Positions 1-7,871 of a stretch of 64,000 bases of DNA are shown here, in pieces. Both the position numbers and the translations under genes were made by a program. Origin of the DNA: Curtobacterium sp. 'Ferrero' (GTDB taxonomy: Bacteria; Actinomycetota; Actinomycetes; Actinomycetales; Microbacteriaceae); assembly GCF_002412165.1 (NCBI RefSeq), contig NZ_NXIA01000012.1:1-64000 (forward strand), given 5' to 3'. How positions within the stretch are numbered: the first letter of the stretch is position 1; the number at the start of each line of letters is the position of its first letter. The notes beneath the pieces were generated by a model. It searched no databases and was not told where the DNA came from. It saw nothing but the letters and a program-made list of their open reading frames with translations.

Positions 1-105
1 AGCGCCCGGTCCGGCGGGAGCGCCCGGTCCGGCGGGAGCGCCCGGTCCGGCGGATGCGCCCGATCCGGCGGGTGCGCCCGGTCCGGCGGATGCGCCCGCT
101 CGGGC
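1..105. repeat. 18-bp tandem repeat, about 5.8 units
   Basis: Units of GCGCCCGGTCCGGCGGGA begin at 2, 20, 38, 56, 74 and 92; the last is cut short and diverged. The array continues past the left edge, so its full size is unknown. Because 18 bp is six codons, it would encode a Gly/Pro/Ala-rich collagen-like stretch on the plus strand (Ala-Pro-Gly-Pro-Ala-Gly) if translated. It stops 3 bp before the stop codon of the next gene, which is on the opposite strand. Confidence 0.85.
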
Positions 106-107
106 GG

Positions 108-1646
108 TCAGCGGGCCGGTACGAGGGCGACGGTCCGGTCGCCGCGCCGCACGGCGAGCCCGTCCTGCACCACCCAGACCCGCAGGTCGTCGACGTGGAA
201 CTCGCGGAAGGCGGCGGGGTGGTCCCGCAGGAGGCGCGCGATCTCCGGGTCCATCGGGAACCGCGGATCGACGCCCTCGACGACCACCCCGTAGTCACCT
301 GACCGGGTCTCCTGGGTCTGCCCTCGCCTGCCGATGAAGGGCGCGAACGCCTGCTGCGTCGCCCCCGCGACGAGCAGCTGGTCGCCCGCGGGGACGCCGT
401 GTGCTGCGAGCGCGGCGCCGATCCGTGCGAAGCCGGTCGACCGCGTCTCGGCCACGGTCCGGGCGACGGTCACGGCCGGCAGCACGGTCGCCGCGACGGC
501 CACGAGCGCCACGACGGTCGTCACGGGTGGGCGGAGTCGCGCGAGCCGCACGAGCCCGATCGCGGCCAGGGCGATCGCCCACGGCATCCACACGTGGTAG
601 TAGTGCGGCAGCGCGACGTTGGCTGTGCAGTAGAACAGGACGAGCAGCCCGAGCGAGATCCCCAGGAGCGCGACGAGCCGGTCCGGCCGGACCACCAGGG
701 CGGCGACGATCCCGACGACGAGCACGACGGTGGTCGGCCACCCGACACCCTCCTCGACACGGACGAAGTTCGTCCACCACGGCGCGAGTTCGTGCACCCG
801 GCCGAGCAGGTAGATCTCGTGCCCCTTGGCGTCGTGCTCGCCCTGGAACGCGAGCATGTACTGGATCGCCCTCCACCCGCCGACGGGGGCGTACGCCGCG
901 ACGAACACCACGGCGAACCCGACGGCCGCCACGACCCCGCCCGTGACCAGGCCGATCCAGCGGCGGAACAGCACCGGGACCGCGACGAGTGACAGCACGA
1001 GCACGGCGGTGGACACCTTCGACGTGACCGATGCGGCGAGCAGCGCCCCCGAAGCGGCCATCCACCACCAGCCGGCCCACGGGCCGTCGTCCGAGCGCCG
1101 TCGGACGCCCCACTGCCAGGCGGCGGCGACGGCGGCGACGGCGAAGAAGGTCATCATCGGCTCGAGCAGCGCGAGCCGGTCGATCCGCACGGCCTCCCCG
1201 CTGGCGACCCGCATCCAGGTGGGCGAGTCGCCGCGGGGGCTGAGCCACCACAGGCCCGCGGCGAGGAGCGCCCCCCAGAAGCCGACCGGACGGCGGAGCC
1301 AGGCGAACAGGACCGCGCCCGTGGCGAACGACGCGGTGGCGGCGAGGTAGCGGGGGCCGGCGACGCCCTGCCCGACGACGAGTTGCACGAACCCGTAGAG
1401 GTACTTCGCGAAGGGCGGGTGCTGCAGGTTGTCGGACAACCGGCCGTGCACGTAGTCCCACCCGGAGCTGATGTAGATGAGCTCGTCACCGTACGGCGTC
1501 TGCCGGCTGATGCGCCAGAAGGCCACGTACAGGCCGAGCGCGACGACCACCACGAACGCCACGGTGCGGAGCACGGTGACGGTCCGCACCGCGGTGTCGG
1601 CGCGCCGGGGAGCACGCTCCCGCACCACGGGAGGGTCGACGGTCAT
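108..1646 (-). CDS. GT-C membrane glycosyltransferase (PMT/ArnT-like)
   Basis: A 512-residue polytopic protein that should transfer a sugar from a polyprenyl-phosphate donor outside the membrane. After the first membrane segment (about residues 26-44) comes an acidic pair, D54-E55, in the first outer loop, the usual catalytic position in PMT/ArnT proteins. It is followed by a His-Pro-Pro-Phe-Ala-Lys stretch typical of GT39/GT83 enzymes, then about ten more hydrophobic segments and a soluble C-terminal tail with Ala-Gly-Ala-Thr-Gln. The ATG at 1646 lies 8 nt after a TATGCT box at 1655-1660. Acceptor and sugar cannot be read from the sequence. Confidence 0.8.
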   Translation of the reverse strand: MTVDPPVVRERAPRRADTAVRTVTVLRTVAFVVVVALGLYVAFWRISRQTPYGDELIYISSGWDYVHGRLSDNLQHPPFAKYLYGFVQLVVGQGVAGPRYLAATASFATGAVLFAWLRRPVGFWGALLAAGLWWLSPRGDSPTWMRVASGEAVRIDRLALLEPMMTFFAVAAVAAAWQWGVRRRSDDGPWAGWWWMAASGALLAASVTSKVSTAVLVLSLVAVPVLFRRWIGLVTGGVVAAVGFAVVFVAAYAPVGGWRAIQYMLAFQGEHDAKGHEIYLLGRVHELAPWWTNFVRVEEGVGWPTTVVLVVGIVAALVVRPDRLVALLGISLGLLVLFYCTANVALPHYYHVWMPWAIALAAIGLVRLARLRPPVTTVVALVAVAATVLPAVTVARTVAETRSTGFARIGAALAAHGVPAGDQLLVAGATQQAFAPFIGRRGQTQETRSGDYGVVVEGVDPRFPMDPEIARLLRDHPAAFREFHVDDLRVWVVQDGLAVRRGDRTVALVPAR

Positions 1647-1768
1647 GAGCGTCGAGCATACTGAGGCCCGGCCGGGGAACCGGCGTGCGACGGGCCCCGG
1701 TTCCGGCGGGAACGCTCAGCCACGGCCGACGCGGCGACACCGACGCGGTCGCGGTCGCGCCGACGCGG

Positions 1769-2404
1769 TCAGACGCTGCGCGCGTCGAGCCCGGCGGCGA
1801 CCGGGGTGAGCGCGGCCGCCACGTACTCCACGAGCGGCCCGCGGGACACCCCGTCGAACACCCAGACGCCGAACGCCGCGGCCGCCGCCCCGAGCAGGGC
1901 GCCGGCGACCGTCTGCGGCCAGAGCGCGCCCGGCCGTTCGCCGGTCCGACCGGCCACGAACGCGGCCACCGCGCCGTGCTGCTGCATGACCCGTGCCGCG
2001 ACGCTCGCGACGAGCTCGGACCCGATGCCCATCACCTCGGCCTGGGCGACGGCCCACGGCACCCGTTCCGGGTCGTGTTCACGGGCGGCCGCGAGCAGGG
2101 CCTCCTCGACCGCGCGGACGGCGCTCGGCTCCGTGGAGGTGTCCAGCAGCCCGGGCAGCGAGGCGACCGCGGCGTCGAGTTCGAGCCACATGACGTCGGA
2201 CTTGGCGGCGAAGTAGTTGAAGAAGGTGGCGCGGCTCACCCCGGCGCGGGCGGCGATCTGGTCCACGGTGGTCCGGCCGTACCCCTGCTCGAGGAAGAGC
2301 TCCGCCGCGGCGTCCGCGAGGACCTCGGCACTCGACCGGCGGGGCCGCCCACCACGGCGGACCACCTCGTCGGCGGGTGTCGACCCGGTCCCCTGCGCGT
2401 CCAT
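1769..2404 (-). CDS. TetR family transcriptional regulator
   Basis: A 211-residue repressor-type protein. The N-terminal helix-turn-helix (about residues 22-68) carries the family pattern Ala-Glu-Leu-Phe-Leu-Glu-Gln-Gly-Tyr, then Ile-Ala-Ala-Arg-Ala-Gly-Val-Ser and Phe-Phe-Asn-Tyr-Phe, with a basic Gly-Arg-Pro-Arg-Arg lead-in. The C-terminal ligand domain gives no clue to the effector. It is transcribed divergently from the peptide ABC transporter; the two starts are only 32 bp apart and their -10 boxes lie in that gap, so it probably controls itself and the transporter (inference). Confidence 0.85.
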   Translation of the reverse strand: MDAQGTGSTPADEVVRRGGRPRRSSAEVLADAAAELFLEQGYGRTTVDQIAARAGVSRATFFNYFAAKSDVMWLELDAAVASLPGLLDTSTEPSAVRAVEEALLAAAREHDPERVPWAVAQAEVMGIGSELVASVAARVMQQHGAVAAFVAGRTGERPGALWPQTVAGALLGAAAAAFGVWVFDGVSRGPLVEYVAAALTPVAAGLDARSV

Positions 2405-2436
2405 GGCTCCCAGTAAACCGCTAGAATCGTCCAGCC
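2405..2436. promoter_or_regulatory. Divergent promoter gap for tetR and peptide ABC operon
   Basis: TAGAAT at 2422-2427 points right and ends 9 nt before the lipoprotein ATG. AGTAAA at 2412-2417, read on the minus strand as TTTACT, ends 7 nt before the tetR ATG. The -35 regions must lie inside the opposite coding sequence, so the two promoters overlap. No clear operator palindrome is visible. Confidence 0.5.
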
Positions 2437-4092
2437 ATGAAGTTGGACCCAGTACAGAAACGCCGCGCCCGTGTCGCGGCCACCCTCGCCGGAACGGCCG
2501 CGCTCGCCCTCGCCCTCAGCGCCTGCACCGGCGGCGGCCAGTCGAGCAGCAGCACCCCCGTGGCGGGCGGCACGCTCGTGTACGCCTCGGGCGACGCCGA
2601 ACCGACGTGCCTCGACCCGCACGTCGGCGGCAACTACCCGCAGGCCCTGCTGTCCAGCCAGTACATCGAGGAACTCACCGCGCTCGAGGACGGCCGACCG
2701 GTCCCCGCGCTGGCGGAGTCGTGGACGACGTCGGACGACGGCAAGACCCTGACCTTCCGACTCCGCGACGACGTGACCTTCACCGACGGCACGCCCTTCG
2801 ACGCGGCCGCGGTCGTCGCGAACATCGAGCACGTGCAGGACCCGGCGACGGCGTCGAGCACCGGGTACCTCGCGCTGCAGTCGATCGCGAAGGCCACCGC
2901 GACCGACGACCACACCGTCACGCTCACCCTGAGCCGTCCGGACAGCGCGCTGCTCGAGTCGTTCTCGCAGCCCTGGGTCGGCATGGAGTCCCCGAAGGCC
3001 CTCGGGCGGTCCGAGGCGCAGAACTGCGAGTCCCCCGTCGGCACCGGCCCGTTCCGCATCACGGACTGGAAGCACGGCGACCGGGTCACCCTGACGAAGA
3101 ACGCCGACTACACCCCGCTCGGCAAGCAGGCCGGCAGCACGACGAAGCCGCGGCTGAGCGGCATCACGTGGCGGTTCCTCCCCGACTCGACCTCGCGCTA
3201 CGCGGCGCTGCAGTCCGGCCAGGTCGACGTCATCGACAACGCCCAGCCCGACCAGATCCGGGCCGCGAAGGCCGGGAAGACCATCCGCGACCTCGACGCA
3301 CCCCGACCGGGCGCCTCCAACCGGCTCGAACTGAACTCGGGCCACGGCGTCTTCCGTGACGAGACCGTGCGCAAGGCGTTCATCCACGGCGCCGAGGTCG
3401 ACCCGGGCATCAAGTCCCTGTTCCTCGGCACCGCGAAGCGCTCGTACTCGCTGCTCTCGAGCGTCGAGCCGTTCGCGTACTCGGCCGACGGCGACACGCT
3501 CTTCGACCACGACGCGTCCGAGGCCGCGAAGCTCCTCGACGACGCCGGTTGGAAGAAGGGCTCGGACGGCATCCGGACGAAGGACGGCAAGCGGCTGACG
3601 GTGACGTTCCCGGTGTCGACGAACCAGTCGATCCCCGCCGAGCGCAGCCTCTTCCAGCAGATCCAGGCCTCCGAGAAGGCCGTCGGGTTCGACGTCGAGA
3701 TCAAGGAGCTCGACCTGTCGAGCTGGTACGCGGCGCTCGCGGCGAACCAGTACGACGTCGTCAGCGCGCCGTACACGAAGGTCGGCGCCGACGTCCTCCG
3801 GATCCTGTACGACAGCGCGAGCATCACGCCGGCACCGTCGGGCTACTTCGCGAACCTCGCGCAGCTCGACGACCCGACGGTCGACCGGCTGCTCGAGCAG
3901 GCCGCTCGGACCGCCGACACGAGCCAGCGCGGCGCGCTCTACGAGCAGGCACAGGAGGACATCCTCGCCAGCGCCACCGTGCTGCCGCTGTACGACCAGC
4001 AGAACCACTTCCTCGTGTCGTCGAAGGTGCACGACGTCGAGACCACGGCCGTCTCCACGCCGTGGTTCGGTTCCGCCTGGATCGACCGCTGA
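2437..4092 (+). CDS. ABC transporter substrate-binding lipoprotein (SBP family 5)
   Basis: A 551-residue extracytoplasmic binding protein of the peptide/nickel/opine class. A positively charged N-terminus and hydrophobic stretch end in Leu-Ser-Ala-Cys with the lipid-modified Cys at residue 30, followed by a Gly/Ser linker. The mature part has the family-5 features Leu-Ala-Glu-Ser-Trp, then Phe-Arg-Leu-Arg-Asp-Asp-Val-Thr-Phe-Thr-Asp-Gly-Thr-Pro-Phe, then Pro-Val-Gly-Thr-Gly-Pro-Phe. It is the first gene of a complete importer and is followed after 40 bp by the first permease. The ligand (di-/oligopeptide or metal chelate) is not deducible. Confidence 0.9.
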   Translation: MKLDPVQKRRARVAATLAGTAALALALSACTGGGQSSSSTPVAGGTLVYASGDAEPTCLDPHVGGNYPQALLSSQYIEELTALEDGRPVPALAESWTTSDDGKTLTFRLRDDVTFTDGTPFDAAAVVANIEHVQDPATASSTGYLALQSIAKATATDDHTVTLTLSRPDSALLESFSQPWVGMESPKALGRSEAQNCESPVGTGPFRITDWKHGDRVTLTKNADYTPLGKQAGSTTKPRLSGITWRFLPDSTSRYAALQSGQVDVIDNAQPDQIRAAKAGKTIRDLDAPRPGASNRLELNSGHGVFRDETVRKAFIHGAEVDPGIKSLFLGTAKRSYSLLSSVEPFAYSADGDTLFDHDASEAAKLLDDAGWKKGSDGIRTKDGKRLTVTFPVSTNQSIPAERSLFQQIQASEKAVGFDVEIKELDLSSWYAALAANQYDVVSAPYTKVGADVLRILYDSASITPAPSGYFANLAQLDDPTVDRLLEQAARTADTSQRGALYEQAQEDILASATVLPLYDQQNHFLVSSKVHDVETTAVSTPWFGSAWIDR

Positions 4093-4132
4093 CGGCCGGC
4101 AGCGTGACCGACGACCGGACGGGAGGCCCGAC

Positions 4133-5155
4133 GTGACCCCGCCACGGCCGCTGCGGTCCGCCGCGCGGTCGCGGTGGGCCCGGTGGGGTCTGGTCCGCCT
4201 GGCCGGCGGGGTCGGCGTCCTGTGGGCGGTCGCGACGATCGTGTTCGTCGCGATCCGCCTGATCCCCGGCGACCCGGCGCTCGCGATCCTCGGTGGCCCG
4301 GGGTCGCAGGCCTCCGCCGCGGCGCTCGACCGGGTCCGGCAGGAGTACGGTCTCGACGCCCCGGTCGTGGTGCAGTACGCGGTGTTCGTCGGCCGACTCG
4401 CGACCGGGCAGCTCGGCGACTCGTACGCCTTCCGCACCCCGGTGGCGACGCTGCTCGCGCAGGAGCTGCCGGTCACGCTGACCCTGGCGGTCGCGGGGCT
4501 CGTCGTCGCCTGGGCACTCGCGATCGTCCTGGCGTGGTGGTCCACCCAGCGCGGCCGGATCGCCGCCGGGGTCACCGGGGCGATCACCGTCACGGCGAGC
4601 GTCATGCCGCACTTCTGGCTCGGCAGCGTGCTCATCGTGGTCTTCGCATCGGCGCTCGGGTGGTTCCCCGCGGTCAGCGACGGATCGGTGCGCGGGTGGG
4701 TGCTCCCGGTCGTCACGGTCGCGGTGCCGGTCGCCGGCTACCTCGCCGAGACCGTGCGCGACGGCATCGTGGACGCGCAGCGGTCGACCTTCGCGCTGGC
4801 CGCCCGCGGACGGGGCGAGGGCCGGACCGGCCTGTTCCTCCGCCACACGCTCCGGCACGCGGCGCTGCCCGGCATCGCGCTGTCCGCCTGGGCCTTCGGC
4901 TCGCTGGTGTCCGGCGCGGTCGTCGTGGAGTCGGTGTTCGCGCTGCCCGGGGTCGGCCGCGCACTCGTGACCGCGGTCACGCAGCGCGACATGCCCCTCG
5001 TGGCGGGGATCGCGCTCGTGTCCGCCGCGGCCTACGTGGTGGTCCTCGCCCTCGCCGACCTGGCCGAGCGCGCGGTCGACCGCCGGCCGCGTACCGGAGC
5101 GGTGACGCGCCGTCCGCGCGCGGTGCGACCCGGCCCCGAGGCGGTCGTGCGGTGA
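4133..5155 (+). CDS. ABC transporter permease (DppB/OppB type)
   Basis: A 340-residue inner-membrane permease of the DppB/OppB family. The first membrane helix is at about residues 22-44, followed by the family's long periplasmic region (Gly-Asp-Pro-Ala-Leu-Ala-Ile-Leu-Gly) and about five more helices. The coupling-loop region has Ala-Ala-Arg-Gly-Arg-Gly-Glu. The GTG start is preceded by a strong GGGAGG ribosome site at 4121-4126. The stop overlaps the next gene's start (GTGA). Confidence 0.9.
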   Translation: MTPPRPLRSAARSRWARWGLVRLAGGVGVLWAVATIVFVAIRLIPGDPALAILGGPGSQASAAALDRVRQEYGLDAPVVVQYAVFVGRLATGQLGDSYAFRTPVATLLAQELPVTLTLAVAGLVVAWALAIVLAWWSTQRGRIAAGVTGAITVTASVMPHFWLGSVLIVVFASALGWFPAVSDGSVRGWVLPVVTVAVPVAGYLAETVRDGIVDAQRSTFALAARGRGEGRTGLFLRHTLRHAALPGIALSAWAFGSLVSGAVVVESVFALPGVGRALVTAVTQRDMPLVAGIALVSAAAYVVVLALADLAERAVDRRPRTGAVTRRPRAVRPGPEAVVR

Positions 5156-6021
5156 GCGGTCTGCCGGATCCGCGCCTCCCGGCCGGGCGGTCGTCCGGCG
5201 GTCCCGAGCGACGTCCTGGGGGGACGCTCGGGGCCGCCGGCTGGGCGGCCGCGGCCGTGGTCGTGCTGGCGGTGGTCGCCGCGGTGGCACCCGCGCTGCT
5301 CGGCGGTGCGCACCCGCTCGCCGTGCACCCGGAGGACGCCCTGCTGCCACCGTCATGGGCGCACCCGTTCGGCACCGACGAATCCGGTCGGGACGTCCTC
5401 GCGCGGGTCGTCGCCGGGACGCGGGCGTCGCTGGTCGTCGGACTCGCGGCCACCGTCGTCGGGACCGTCGCGGGCACCGTGCTGGGGCTCGCCGCCGGTG
5501 TCGGCGGGCGGATCGTGGACGCCGTCATCGGCCGCGTGACCGAGGTCGCGTTCGCACTGCCGCTCCTGCTCGTCGCGCTCGTCGTCATCGCGGTCACGGG
5601 GCCCGGCCCCGTCCCGGCCGTGCTCGCGGTCGGCTTCGCCACGGCGCCGGGGTACGCGCGGATCGTGCGCGCCTCCGTCCTCGCCGCGCGGGGCTCGCAG
5701 GTCGTCGAGACCGCGGTCCTGCTCGGACGCTCGCCCGCAAGCACCCTCGTCCGGCACGTCCTCCCCCGGGCGCTGTGGCCCCTGGTGGCGGTCGGCACGC
5801 TCGGTGTCGGTCAGGCCGTCGTGTGGGCGTCGGCACTGAGCTACCTCGGGGTGGGGACCCCGCCGCCGGCACCGGAGTGGGGGGCGATGCTCGCAGACGG
5901 CCGCACCTACCTGCAGACCGCGCCGTGGATGAGCACCTTCCCCGGGCTCGCGATCGTGGTGCTGGCCACCGCGGTCACCGTCCTCGGTCGCGCGGTCCGA
6001 CGCCGAGGGACCGCCCGGTGA
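5152..6021 (+). CDS. ABC transporter permease (DppC/OppC type)
   Basis: A 289-residue second permease. A short cytoplasmic N-terminus and one helix (about residues 26-48) lead into the DppC signature His-Pro-Phe-Gly-Thr-Asp-Glu-Ser-Gly-Arg-Asp-Val, then about five helices. The GTG start at 5152 is chosen because it overlaps the previous stop by the common GTGA arrangement and leaves a family-sized protein. It pairs with the preceding permease to make the channel. Confidence 0.9.
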   Translation: MSGLPDPRLPAGRSSGGPERRPGGTLGAAGWAAAAVVVLAVVAAVAPALLGGAHPLAVHPEDALLPPSWAHPFGTDESGRDVLARVVAGTRASLVVGLAATVVGTVAGTVLGLAAGVGGRIVDAVIGRVTEVAFALPLLLVALVVIAVTGPGPVPAVLAVGFATAPGYARIVRASVLAARGSQVVETAVLLGRSPASTLVRHVLPRALWPLVAVGTLGVGQAVVWASALSYLGVGTPPPAPEWGAMLADGRTYLQTAPWMSTFPGLAIVVLATAVTVLGRAVRRRGTAR

Positions 6022-7628
6022 GCGCCGCGCCCGTGCTGGCGGTCGCGGGGCTCTCCGTCACCATCGACGGCGTGCGCATCGTGTCCGACGTGTCGTTCGA
6101 GGTCGCGGCGGGCGAGTGCGTGGCGCTCGTCGGCGCATCCGGGTCGGGCAAGACCGTCACCGCCCGCGCACTGCTGGGGCTCTCCGCCGACCGCGCCGTC
6201 GTCGAGGCCGAACGCCTCGAGGTCGCCGGCACGGACGCCCGCGGGCTGCGCGAACGGGGTTGGCGACGCCTGCGCGGCACGGCGGTCGGGTACGTCGGCC
6301 AGGAGGCGCTCGGCGCGCTCGACCCGCTCCGCCCGGTCGGACGCGAGGTCGCGGACGCCCTCCGGCTGCACACGGACCTCCGCGCGGCGGACCGGGTCGA
6401 GGCCGTCAGGACCGCGCTCGCCGGCGTCGGGCTCGACCCGGACACCGCGACCGACGGCCGGCTCGCCGGGACGCTCTCGGGCGGGATGCGGCAGCGGGCA
6501 CTCATCGCCGCCGCGACGATCGGCTCCCCCGCACTCGTGGTCGCCGACGAACCGACGACCGCCCTCGACGCCGGGGTCGCCGTCACCGTCATGGAGCAAC
6601 TGCGCCGGGCACAGCGGGCCGGAGCCGGGCTGCTCGTGATCACGCACGACCTCGGACTCGTCAGCGGGTGGGCCGACCGGGTCGCGGTGGTGGACGGTGG
6701 CCGCATCGTCGAGCAGGGTCCGGTCGACCGGGTCCTCCTCGCACCCGAGCACCCGGCCACCGCGGCGCTCGTCGAGGCCGCCCGTGCCGGCTCGGTGCCT
6801 CGGACGCCGGTCGAGGAGCGTGCGGTCGGGACGCCGACCATGGCCGGGGAGCGGCCGGCGACGGTCCTCGTCGCCGAGGGCCTCACGCGCTCGTTCGACG
6901 ACACCGCGGCGGTCCGGGGCGTGTCGTTCCGCCTCGACCGCGGCCGCGTGCTCGGCATCATCGGCGCGTCCGGGTCGGGCAAGACCACGGTCGCGAGGAT
7001 GCTGCTCGGCCTGGAGTCCCCCGACACCGGCTCCGTGACGCTCGACGGTGCGCCGTGGGCGCCGCTGCCCGAACGGGAGCGCCGGCCCCGTCGACACCGC
7101 ATCGGTGCCGTCGTGCAGGACCCGGGGGCGACGTTCGACGAGCGGTGGGACGTCGAACGCGTGCTCGCCGACGCGTTCTCCGACGGTGCCGAGCGGCGTG
7201 CGCGCGGTGGCCTCGGCGAGCGGGTCGACGGCGCGCTCCGGCAGGTCGGGCTCGACCCGGCGCTGCGGTCGCGGTCGCCGCTGACCCTGTCGGGCGGGCA
7301 GCGGCAGCGGCTGGCGATCGCGCGGGCGCTCGCCACCGACCCGGAGGTCCTGGTGCTCGACGAACCGGTCACCGCGCTCGACGCGACCGTGCAGGACGCC
7401 GTGCTCGGGCTGCTCGAACGGCTCCGGGACACCACCGGCGTGGCCATGGTGTTCGTCTCGCACGACCTGCGGGCCGTCCGGCGGATCGCGGACGACGTGC
7501 TCGTCGTGCACGAGGGCACGGTCGTCGAGCACGGTCCGGCGGCGGCGGTGTTCGCCCGGCCGACGCACCCGGTGACCGCTCGGCTGCTGCGCGCCGCCGA
7601 GGTCCTGGCATCCGGTCCCGCCGCCTGA
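6018..7628 (+). CDS. Fused double ATPase of peptide-type ABC transporter (DppD-DppF)
   Basis: A 536-residue protein with two complete nucleotide-binding domains. Domain 1 (about 8-260) has Walker A Gly-Ala-Ser-Gly-Ser-Gly-Lys-Thr at 39-46, signature Leu-Ser-Gly-Gly-Met-Arg-Gln-Arg and Walker B ending Ala-Asp-Glu-Pro-Thr-Thr. Domain 2 (about 280-530) repeats this with Leu-Ser-Gly-Gly-Gln-Arg-Gln-Arg and Leu-Asp-Glu-Pro-Val-Thr-Ala-Leu. It replaces the separate DppD and DppF subunits and powers the two upstream permeases. The GTG start overlaps the permease stop (GTGA). Confidence 0.92.
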   Translation: MSAAPVLAVAGLSVTIDGVRIVSDVSFEVAAGECVALVGASGSGKTVTARALLGLSADRAVVEAERLEVAGTDARGLRERGWRRLRGTAVGYVGQEALGALDPLRPVGREVADALRLHTDLRAADRVEAVRTALAGVGLDPDTATDGRLAGTLSGGMRQRALIAAATIGSPALVVADEPTTALDAGVAVTVMEQLRRAQRAGAGLLVITHDLGLVSGWADRVAVVDGGRIVEQGPVDRVLLAPEHPATAALVEAARAGSVPRTPVEERAVGTPTMAGERPATVLVAEGLTRSFDDTAAVRGVSFRLDRGRVLGIIGASGSGKTTVARMLLGLESPDTGSVTLDGAPWAPLPERERRPRRHRIGAVVQDPGATFDERWDVERVLADAFSDGAERRARGGLGERVDGALRQVGLDPALRSRSPLTLSGGQRQRLAIARALATDPEVLVLDEPVTALDATVQDAVLGLLERLRDTTGVAMVFVSHDLRAVRRIADDVLVVHEGTVVEHGPAAAVFARPTHPVTARLLRAAEVLASGPAA

Positions 7629-7649
7629 CGGCCGCACCGGCGAGCCCGC

Positions 7650-7725
7650 GCGGCGCCGCGCCCGCAGCGGCACCCGAGCCCGCACCCGCAGCCGCGCCCG
7701 CACCCGCAGCCGCGCCCGTACCCGA
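7650..7725. repeat. Degenerate CCCGCA-type hexamer repeat
   Basis: A run of six-base units near CCCGCA/CCCGAG/GCCGCG begins about 20 bp after the stop of the ATPase gene. A similar but cleaner array lies at 39598-39665. No reading frame here looks genuine. Confidence 0.6.
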
Positions 7726-7727
7726 AA

Positions 7728-7785
7728 CTCGGCCCCGCGGACAGTTCCGCGGGCGGACACCTGCGGAACTGTCCGCTCAGCCGAG
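7728..7785. terminator. Long inverted repeat between convergent genes
   Basis: A perfect 14-bp inverted pair (GCGGACAGTTCCGC at 7737-7750 and its complement at 7763-7776) sits inside an outer CTCGGC/GCCGAG pair (7728-7733, 7780-7785). It lies between the rightward ABC operon and the leftward MFS gene. It has no U-tract and could be a bidirectional terminator or a palindromic repeat element. Confidence 0.55.
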
Positions 7786-7871
7786 ACTCGGGGCAGCGGT
7801 CCTGCACCCGGGCGACCAGACGTCCACCGCGCGGCGCGTGACGGACCGGTGGGGAGCCTCCCGGCCGGTCG

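Noticed and set aside
2236-4716. Very long open frame (826 codons) on the strand opposite the peptide ABC genes
   Set aside because: High-GC shadow frame: its product is low-complexity Arg/Ala/Pro-rich, and the other strand has a complete lipoprotein and permease with motifs and ribosome sites.
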